The position numbers and the translations under genes are program-made. Positions 59,470 through 64,000 of a stretch of DNA of 64,000 nucleotides are shown here, piece by piece. Numbering within the stretch: the first letter of the stretch is position 1; every line of letters starts with the position of its first letter. The stretch spans positions 1-64,000 of the forward strand of contig NZ_JBNAGK010000012.1 of assembly GCF_049803835.1 (NCBI RefSeq). The letters are read 5' to 3'. This DNA comes from Pacificoceanicola sp049803835 (lineage in GTDB: Bacteria > Pseudomonadota > Alphaproteobacteria > Rhodobacterales > Rhodobacteraceae). A model generated the notes under the pieces. The model did no database searches, had not been told where the DNA came from, and saw only the letters and a list, made by a program, of their open reading frames with translations.

Positions 59470-60074
59470 TCCGGCTGCAGAAGGAAGAGAGCGGCCTTTG
59501 GGTGGCGGTGATCGACCGGCCCGAGAAGGCCAATTCGCTGACGGCGGAGATGCTGGAGCGGCTCTGCATCATTGCCGAAGAGGCGCGGGAGGCGCGTGGC
59601 CTGGTGCTGACCGGCACGGGCAAGGTGTTCTCCGCCGGGGCGGACCTCGACGCGGCGAAGGCGGGGCTGGCGGTCTCGCCGCTGTGGGAGCGGCTGTCGG
59701 GCGCACTGGCCCGGCTGCCGGGGATCACGATCTGCGCCCTGAACGGGACCGTGGCCGGTGGCGCGATGGGCATGGTCCTCGCCTGCGATTTGCGGGTGTC
59801 GGTGCCGGGTGCGAAGGTGTTCTACCCGGTTATGAAGCTCGGCTTCCTGCCGCAGCCCTCGGACCCGACGCGGCTGGCGGCGCTGGTGGGCGCGGCGCGG
59901 GCGAAGCGGGTGCTGATGTGCGGGGAGAAGATCACCGTGGAAGAGGCGTTCGGCTGGGGGCTGATCGACCGGATCGCGGAGGGCGACGTGCTGGACGCGG
60001 CGCGGCAGATGGCGCAGGACAGCCTCGGTGCCAGCGCGGAGCACGCGGCGGCGATCAAGCGGATGATCGGCTGA
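59466..60074 (+). CDS. enoyl-CoA hydratase/isomerase family protein, short form
   Basis: This 202-residue crotonase-fold protein starts at a GTG overlapping the SDR stop. It has VAVIDRPEKANSLTAEM, GTGKVFSAGADLDAAK (oxyanion hole), NGTVAGGAMGMVLACDLRVS and KLGFLPQPSDPTRLAALVGA. Typical enoyl-CoA hydratases have about 260 residues, so the C-terminal helices are shortened, ending AAIKRMIG. Catalytic glutamates are not clearly conserved; it may be an isomerase or hydrolase. The frame is intact. Confidence 0.85.
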   Translation: MIRLQKEESGLWVAVIDRPEKANSLTAEMLERLCIIAEEAREARGLVLTGTGKVFSAGADLDAAKAGLAVSPLWERLSGALARLPGITICALNGTVAGGAMGMVLACDLRVSVPGAKVFYPVMKLGFLPQPSDPTRLAALVGAARAKRVLMCGEKITVEEAFGWGLIDRIAEGDVLDAARQMAQDSLGASAEHAAAIKRMIG

Positions 60075-60082
60075 GGCGGGTG

Positions 60083-60126
60083 CTGCAAAGTCCTTCGACG
60101 GGCTTTGCAGAACTCTTCGAAGAGTT
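60083..60126. repeat. paired-hairpin element after the enoyl-CoA hydratase gene
   Basis: CTGCAAAG/CTTTGCAG (60083-60110, with extra TCC/GGG pairing) is followed at once by the perfect 16-base palindrome AACTCTTCGAAGAGTT (60111-60126). It resembles the fabD/fabG element in both layout and the CAAAG/CTTTG core. Confidence 0.75.
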
Positions 60127-60131
60127 TTGCA

Positions 60132-60205
60132 CGAGGCCCCTGTCGGGGCCTCGCAGGTCGGTGGGGCCCCAGCCGGGGCCTCGCAGGTCGGTGGGGCCCC
60201 CTGCC
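60132..60205. repeat. GC hairpin and 30-31 bp tandem repeat
   Basis: CGAGGCCCC/GGGGCCTCG forms a hairpin at 60132-60153. From 60145 a unit GGGGCCTCGCAGGTCGGTGG plus 10-11 more bases occurs twice in tandem (60145-60174, 60175-60205). It fills the gap between the hydratase and the YceI gene; no gene is seen. Confidence 0.7.
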
Positions 60206-60228
60206 GGGGACCCGCCTTTTGGAGTGGA

Positions 60229-60804
60229 TCACTCCGCCGGGGTGGCTTCGACGGAAATATAGACCTCAACTTCGTCGCTCACGTAGGGCGCGAACATGCC
60301 GAGGTCGAACTCGGAACGGGTCAGCGTGGTGGTTGCCTCGAACCCGGCCCAGGGCTTGCCCTCCATCGGGTGGTCCATCTCCTGCGTCAGTGTCGCGTCC
60401 AGCACGACAGGCTTGGTCACGCCGTTCAGGGTCAGATCGCCGGTGATTTTCGCGGTGGTCTCGCCGGTCACTTCGATGCCGGTGGAGGAGAAGGTCACCA
60501 GTTCGCTGTCATCCTCGGCGCCGAAGAAGTCGCCGGACATGAAGTGTTCGAAGCGGGCTTCCCAGCCGGTCAGCATGGTGCGCACCGGGAAGGAGACGGT
60601 GACGGAGGAGGCCGCCGGGTCTTCCTTGTTCCAGGAAATCTGGCCCTCGAAGCCGGAGAACATGCCGTAGGTGGTCGAATAGCCGAGGTGGTTGTAGTGG
60701 AAGACAACCTGGCTGTGGCTCGGGTCGAGCACGTAGACGGTGGCTTCGGAGGCAAAGGCGGGGGTGGCAGCGGCAAGCGCGGCGGCAAGGAAAAGCGGTT
60801 TCAT
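60229..60804 (-). CDS. YceI family periplasmic protein
   Basis: The 191-residue protein has a signal peptide (MKPLFLAAALAAATPAFA) and a YceI lipocalin-like barrel (YVLDPSHSQVVFHYNHLGYS, FSGFEGQISWNKEDPAASSV, FEHFMSGDFFGAEDDSELVT). The family binds polyisoprenoids. It is distinct from the YceI domain fused to cytochrome b561 4 kb away. ATG 60802-60804 begins the signal peptide. Confidence 0.92.
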   Translation of the reverse strand: MKPLFLAAALAAATPAFASEATVYVLDPSHSQVVFHYNHLGYSTTYGMFSGFEGQISWNKEDPAASSVTVSFPVRTMLTGWEARFEHFMSGDFFGAEDDSELVTFSSTGIEVTGETTAKITGDLTLNGVTKPVVLDATLTQEMDHPMEGKPWAGFEATTTLTRSEFDLGMFAPYVSDEVEVYISVEATPAE

Positions 60805-60945
60805 GTCAGGGCCCTCGATTGGCGTGGAAAACATGAGAGCGATATTGATGCTGCGGGTGCAGCATGCAATTCCGCGACCCTCCACAGGGTCTGTGTATTT
60901 GCGAACGGATCGCGCGGGCGATGGTGCGCAAACGGCGGCGCGTGG

Positions 60946-61182
60946 TCAGCAGCGGCGGGCGCGGACCAGCAGGGAACAGCCTGCAACGAACAGAAGGACC
61001 GAGACCCAGAGCTTGAGCAGCGAGACCGAGGGCAGGCCGTGGCTGGCCAGGGTCAGCCACAGGACAAACGCGGAGAGACAGAGCGCAAGACCGAGGCAGC
61101 CCAGCAGGAGCGAGAGGAAAAACCCCGAAAGGGAGACTTCGACCGGGGTGCGGCGGCGGACGTCGGCGGCGAGCGTGCTCAT
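60946..61182 (-). CDS. small membrane protein of unknown function
   Basis: The 78-residue protein has two predicted membrane helices (LSGFFLSLLLGCLGLALCLS and WVSVLLFVAGCSLLV) joined by a short loop. The ATG at 61180-61182 is preceded by a GAGG-like sequence. No family recognised. Confidence 0.6.
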   Translation of the reverse strand: MSTLAADVRRRTPVEVSLSGFFLSLLLGCLGLALCLSAFVLWLTLASHGLPSVSLLKLWVSVLLFVAGCSLLVRARRC

Positions 61183-61517
61183 GGCGGAGGCTCCTTCGAG
61201 GGAAACAATGTGAAGCAGGATCAGGCTCTGTTCCAAAACGGGCATCAATGCGGCGCAGGCGGGGTCATGTTGTGCCGGATCGGCCGCCCCATTCGGTCCC
61301 CCACCCCGGCCCTCCCCGTCCCGGGGAGGGAGACCGCGCGCGACCTGCGGCCTTGTGCACCATGTCCCCTGCCCCGCAAGGCTTGCGCCGCCTTGCGATC
61401 CGTGCAATACGGCGCAACCTTTCGCGACTTTGCTTGAACCGCGCAGTCTCTCGTGGACCGGGGCGAAAGGGACACCCGGCCCTATGAAATGCGCCTTGAT
61501 AAAAGAACGGAGATCGC
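61183..61517. other. gap between the small membrane protein and rpsF
   Basis: No gene is seen in these 335 bases. They hold a GGCCCTCCCCGTCCCGGGG-type hairpin at about 61309-61330 and the rpsF leader with a GC hairpin near 61455-61481. Confidence 0.55.
61455..61481 (+). promoter_or_regulatory. GC hairpin in the rpsF leader
   Basis: CCGGG (61458-61462) and CCCGG (61475-61479), extended by GG/CC outside, form a hairpin 37 bases before rpsF. Leaders of rpsF-rpsR operons in many bacteria bind the S6:S18 complex for feedback control. I cannot confirm the motif from sequence alone. Confidence 0.3.
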
Positions 61518-61874
61518 ATGCCGCTGTATGAGCATGTCATGATCGCGCGTCAGGATCTGTCCAACGCGCAGGCCGAAGGCCTTGTCGAACACTTCAGCGC
61601 AGTCCTCACCGACAACGGCGGCAAGGTCGTCGAGTCCGAGTACTGGGGCGTGAAGACCATGGCCTACAAGATCAACAAGAACCGCAAGGGCCACTATGCC
61701 TTCCTGAAGACCGACGCGCCCTCCGCCGCGGTTCAGGAAATGGAGCGCCTGATGGGTCTGCACGACGACGTGATGCGCGTCCTGACCATCAAGGTCGACG
61801 CCCACGAGGACGGCCCCTCCGTCCAGATGCAGAAGCGCGACGAGCGCGAACCGCGCCGCGAACGCCGCAACTGA
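61518..61874 (+). CDS. rpsF: 30S ribosomal protein S6
   Basis: S6 binds the central domain of 16S rRNA with S18. The 118-residue protein starts MPLYEHVMIARQDLSNAQAE and has GKVVESEYWGVKTMAYKINK and a basic tail (KRDEREPRRERRN). It leads rpsF-rpsR-rplI, the usual order. Confidence 0.97.
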   Translation: MPLYEHVMIARQDLSNAQAEGLVEHFSAVLTDNGGKVVESEYWGVKTMAYKINKNRKGHYAFLKTDAPSAAVQEMERLMGLHDDVMRVLTIKVDAHEDGPSVQMQKRDEREPRRERRN

Positions 61875-61898
61875 TCCCCGGGACACAGGAGTTAAACC

Positions 61899-62126
61899 AT
61901 GGCCGCAAAACCGTTTTTCCGCCGCCGCAAGGTCTGCCCCTTCTCGGGCGACAACGCACCCAAGATCGACTACAAGGACACGAAGCTCCTGCAGCGCTAC
62001 ATTTCCGAGCGCGGCAAGATCGTCCCCTCCCGCATCACCGCCGTCTCGGCGAAGAAGCAGCGTGAACTCGCCCGCGCCATCAAGCGCGCCCGCTTCCTCG
62101 CCCTGCTGCCCTATGCCGTGAACTAA
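61899..62126 (+). CDS. rpsR: 30S ribosomal protein S18
   Basis: The 75-residue protein has KPFFRRRKVCPFSGDNAPKI and the signature KRYISERGKIVPSRITAVSA-type stretch (here QRYISERGKIVPSRITAVSA). It follows rpsF by 24 bases and precedes rplI by 12. Confidence 0.97.
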   Translation: MAAKPFFRRRKVCPFSGDNAPKIDYKDTKLLQRYISERGKIVPSRITAVSAKKQRELARAIKRARFLALLPYAVN

Positions 62127-62138
62127 GGAGCGAAAACC

Positions 62139-62750
62139 ATGCAAGTGATCCTTCTGGAACGCGTGGCCAAGCTGGGCCAGATGGGCGACGTCGTCGACGT
62201 CAAGCCCGGCTTCGCGCGCAACTACCTGCTGCTGCAGGGCAAGGCGCTGACCGCCTCGAAAGAGAACATCGCCTCCTTCGAAGAGCGCAAGGCGCAGCTC
62301 GAGGCCCGCAACCTGGAGACCCGCAAGGAGGCAGAGGCCCTGGCCGACCGTCTCGGCGGCCAGCAGTTCGTCGTGATTCGCCAGGCCTCTGACGGTGGCA
62401 ACCTCTACGGCTCCGTCACCACCCGTGACGCCGCCGAAGTGGCAACCGCCGAGGGCTTCTCGCTCGACCGCAAGCAGGTCATCATCCGCCAGCCGATCAA
62501 GGTCCTTGGTCTGCACGAGGTCGAGGTGCACCTGCACCCCGAGGTGATGGTCACCATCTCCCTCAACGTCGCGCGCTCGCCCGAAGAGGCCGAGCTGCAG
62601 GCCTCCGGCAAGTCCATCCAGGAACTGGCCGCCGAGGAAGAGGCACAGGCCGAATTCGAGATCTCCGAACTGTTCGACGACATCGGTGCTGCCGCCGACG
62701 ACGAGGATTCGGGCATCGTCGAGACGCCGGAAGGCCGTTCGGACGCCTGA
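62139..62750 (+). CDS. rplI: 50S ribosomal protein L9
   Basis: L9 begins MQVILLERVAKLGQMGDVV with the RNA-binding motif KPGFARNYLLLQGKA. A central helix joins to the C-terminal domain (GSVTTRDAAEV, VIIRQPIKVLGLHEVEVHLH). At 203 residues it exceeds the usual 150; the extra 50 form an acidic tail (EEEAQAEFEISELFDDIGAA) common in alphaproteobacteria. Confidence 0.96.
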   Translation: MQVILLERVAKLGQMGDVVDVKPGFARNYLLLQGKALTASKENIASFEERKAQLEARNLETRKEAEALADRLGGQQFVVIRQASDGGNLYGSVTTRDAAEVATAEGFSLDRKQVIIRQPIKVLGLHEVEVHLHPEVMVTISLNVARSPEEAELQASGKSIQELAAEEEAQAEFEISELFDDIGAAADDEDSGIVETPEGRSDA

Positions 62751-62785
62751 TCGCCCCCGGGTTCCCAATCCGGCCGGGATATCAA

Positions 62786-62815
62786 CCGCCGCGCAGACCA
62801 CTGCGCGGCGGTTTT
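62786..62815 (+). terminator. rho-independent terminator of the rpsF-rpsR-rplI operon
   Basis: CCGCCGCGCAG (62786-62796) and CTGCGCGGCGG (62801-62811) form an 11-base stem with an ACCA loop, followed by TTTTT. Confidence 0.95.
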
Positions 62816-62934
62816 TCTTTTGTTCCCTCTGCGCGACTCGGGCGCTGCGCACGCAATCCGCGACAATTAGGCATTTGGTTAGAATTTGAGATTATCAAAT
62901 GCATCCATACTTCACCTTTCAGCCGGAGCTTGGG

Positions 62935-64000
62935 ATGCGACTATTTGGGACGAAGACGAACACACAACTGAAGCTGGCCAGTGGCGAGCCGGTCACTCAG
63001 GGGTCTGTCGCCTTGATCGACATGGTCTTGCAGACCCAGGCCGTGATCTGGTTTCAGACGGACGGGACGATCATCGACGCGAACAAGAACTTCCTTGGTG
63101 CCGTTGGCTATGCGCGCGAAGAAATCGTCGGCAACAACCATTCGATGTTCGTCACCTCCGACTACCGCAAAAGCAAGGAGTACGCCGCCTTCTGGGAGTC
63201 GCTGCGCGCAGGTGAGGTGTTCACGGATCGCTTCGCGAGGGTCAGGAAGGACGGCAGCCTGCTCTGGTTGCTGGCAACCTACGCGCCGGTCCGGGATGCC
63301 CAGGGGCAGATCAACGGCGTGGTGAAGATCGCAACGGATGTCACCCCCCGGCAAAAGGCCATCGAAACCATCGCCGCCGGACTGGAGCACCTGCGGAACG
63401 GCAATCTCGGTCATCGCGTGGCGTCGTCGCGCGAGCCGGACCTGAACGCGATCTGCGAGGCGTTCAACGCCGCGGCCAGCCAGCTCGAGGAGCTTGTCGA
63501 TGGCGTCAAATCCGCATCCGCCCGGATCAGCGAAAGCGGCAGCAAGATCGGCACCGCATCCGAAGCGCTCTCCACCCGGACGGAGACGCAGGCCGCTACG
63601 CTGGAGGAGACCGCCGCCGCGGTGGAGGAACTGACCTCCAACGCGGCCACCGCGGCGGAGAATGCCCGGAACGTCACCGATATCGCCGTGGAGACGCAGG
63701 AGGCTGCGAAGAAAGGCGGCCAGGTGGTGGACGACGTGATTGCGGCGATGACCCGGATTTCCAAATCCTCCGGTGAAATCAGCCAGATCATCACCGTGAT
63801 CGAGGATCTCGCCTTCCAGACCAACCTGCTGTCGCTCAACGCCGGGGTCGAGGCGGCCCGCGCCGGGAACGCGGGGCGCGGTTTTGCCGTGGTCGCCTCC
63901 GAAGTCCGGGCCCTGGCACAGCGCTCGGCGGACAGCGCCCGGGACATCAAGTCGCTCATCACCGAAAGCTCGGAGCACGTGGCCGGTGGTGTGGACCTGG
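62935..64000 (+). CDS. PAS-domain methyl-accepting chemotaxis protein, incomplete at window edge
   Basis: The frame is open to the right end. A PAS domain (about residues 25-130: MVLQTQAVIWFQTDGTIIDA, ANKNFLGAVGYAREEIVGNN, DGSLLWLLATYAPVRDAQGQ) is followed by a HAMP-like segment (GLEHLRNGNLGHRV) and the signalling coiled coil (LSTRTETQAATLEETAAAVE; IEDLAFQTNLLSLNAGVEAA; FAVVASEVRALAQRS). No membrane helix is seen, so it is likely a soluble, redox- or ligand-sensing receptor of the BdlA/Aer-like type. I prefer ATG 62935, which follows GGAGC; ATG 62899 is in frame. Confidence 0.92.
   Translation, partial: MRLFGTKTNTQLKLASGEPVTQGSVALIDMVLQTQAVIWFQTDGTIIDANKNFLGAVGYAREEIVGNNHSMFVTSDYRKSKEYAAFWESLRAGEVFTDRFARVRKDGSLLWLLATYAPVRDAQGQINGVVKIATDVTPRQKAIETIAAGLEHLRNGNLGHRVASSREPDLNAICEAFNAAASQLEELVDGVKSASARISESGSKIGTASEALSTRTETQAATLEETAAAVEELTSNAATAAENARNVTDIAVETQEAAKKGGQVVDDVIAAMTRISKSSGEISQIITVIEDLAFQTNLLSLNAGVEAARAGNAGRGFAVVASEVRALAQRSADSARDIKSLITESSEHVAGGVDL

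Noticed and set aside
60132..60205. CRISPR-like repeat
   Set aside because: Only two directly adjacent copies without spacers, and no cas gene in the window.
62860..62884. CtrA site before the chemoreceptor
   Set aside because: The two TTAG motifs are eight bases apart and both differ from TTAA.

Overview
The window is a high-GC, densely packed chromosomal segment of a Roseobacter-group alphaproteobacterium (Rhodobacteraceae). The evidence is gene content and order: a complete Rhodobacter-type gene transfer agent (GTA) head-tail cluster next to cysE, a pyruvate dehydrogenase operon whose E1-beta subunit carries its own lipoyl domain, a DUF4167 protein, and an Iron-Rhodo-box promoter. I found no tRNA, rRNA, CRISPR array, replication origin or phage integrase.

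Layout. 1-1290: an IS3-family insertion sequence that cuts a gene, of which only the 3' end remains (to 1570). 1605-4107: a DUF815 ATPase and tatC-tatB-tatA on the minus strand, divergent from a WYL-domain regulator preceded by four TTGTCA repeats. 4949-8922: gph, then glmU-glmS for UDP-GlcNAc supply. 8965-18343: an AlkD-like repair protein, a DedA gene broken by an in-frame TAG, a lipoprotein, moaA, anmK, tyrS, a GNAT/FemAB-like protein, two cyclophilins and pgk. 18533-23168: ftsB and the pdhA-pdhB-small-protein-pdhC operon, in which pdhC is joined in frame to the preceding small gene through a repeat-derived, C-rich linker. 23224-24936: an unknown protein and cysE.

25227-39719 is the GTA cluster, all on the minus strand and mostly translationally coupled: small and large terminase, portal, a small 3.5-type protein, prohead protease, capsid, connector and closure proteins, tail terminator, tail tube, chaperones, tape measure, distal tail, hub, NlpC/P60 peptidase and the 1310-residue tail-tip protein, then a 97-residue conserved protein. 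No integrase, repressor, replication or lysis gene is present. A structured non-coding gap lies between terminase and portal.

40002-49832: an aminotransferase/PEP-mutase-like/TfoX_C/rsmA run, DUF4167, prfA-prmC, DUF1499, an agmatinase-family enzyme, an M20 amidohydrolase and mazG. 50213-53149: an iron-binding protein under an Iron-Rhodo-box promoter, a lipid/diacylglycerol-kinase-like protein and a metallophosphoesterase. 53276-55461: acpP, fabG, fabD. 55617-60804: a cytochrome b561-YceI fusion, a DUF2125 protein, an SDR/enoyl-CoA hydratase pair and a free-standing YceI protein. 61518-62750: rpsF-rpsR-rplI. A PAS-containing chemoreceptor runs off the right end.

A recurring theme is structured intergenic DNA. 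Paired adjacent hairpins with different sequences but the same architecture lie at four gene junctions (terL/portal, prfA/prmC, fabD/fabG, and after the enoyl-CoA hydratase). A second repeat, ending in a conserved AT-rich tail, lies after moaA and, inverted, inside the pdhC linker. The best candidates for something new are the pdhC fusion, the paired-hairpin family including its copy inside the GTA cluster, the amber codon in dedA, the hairpin that hides the tyrS ribosome binding site, and the palindrome inserted in the transposase gene.
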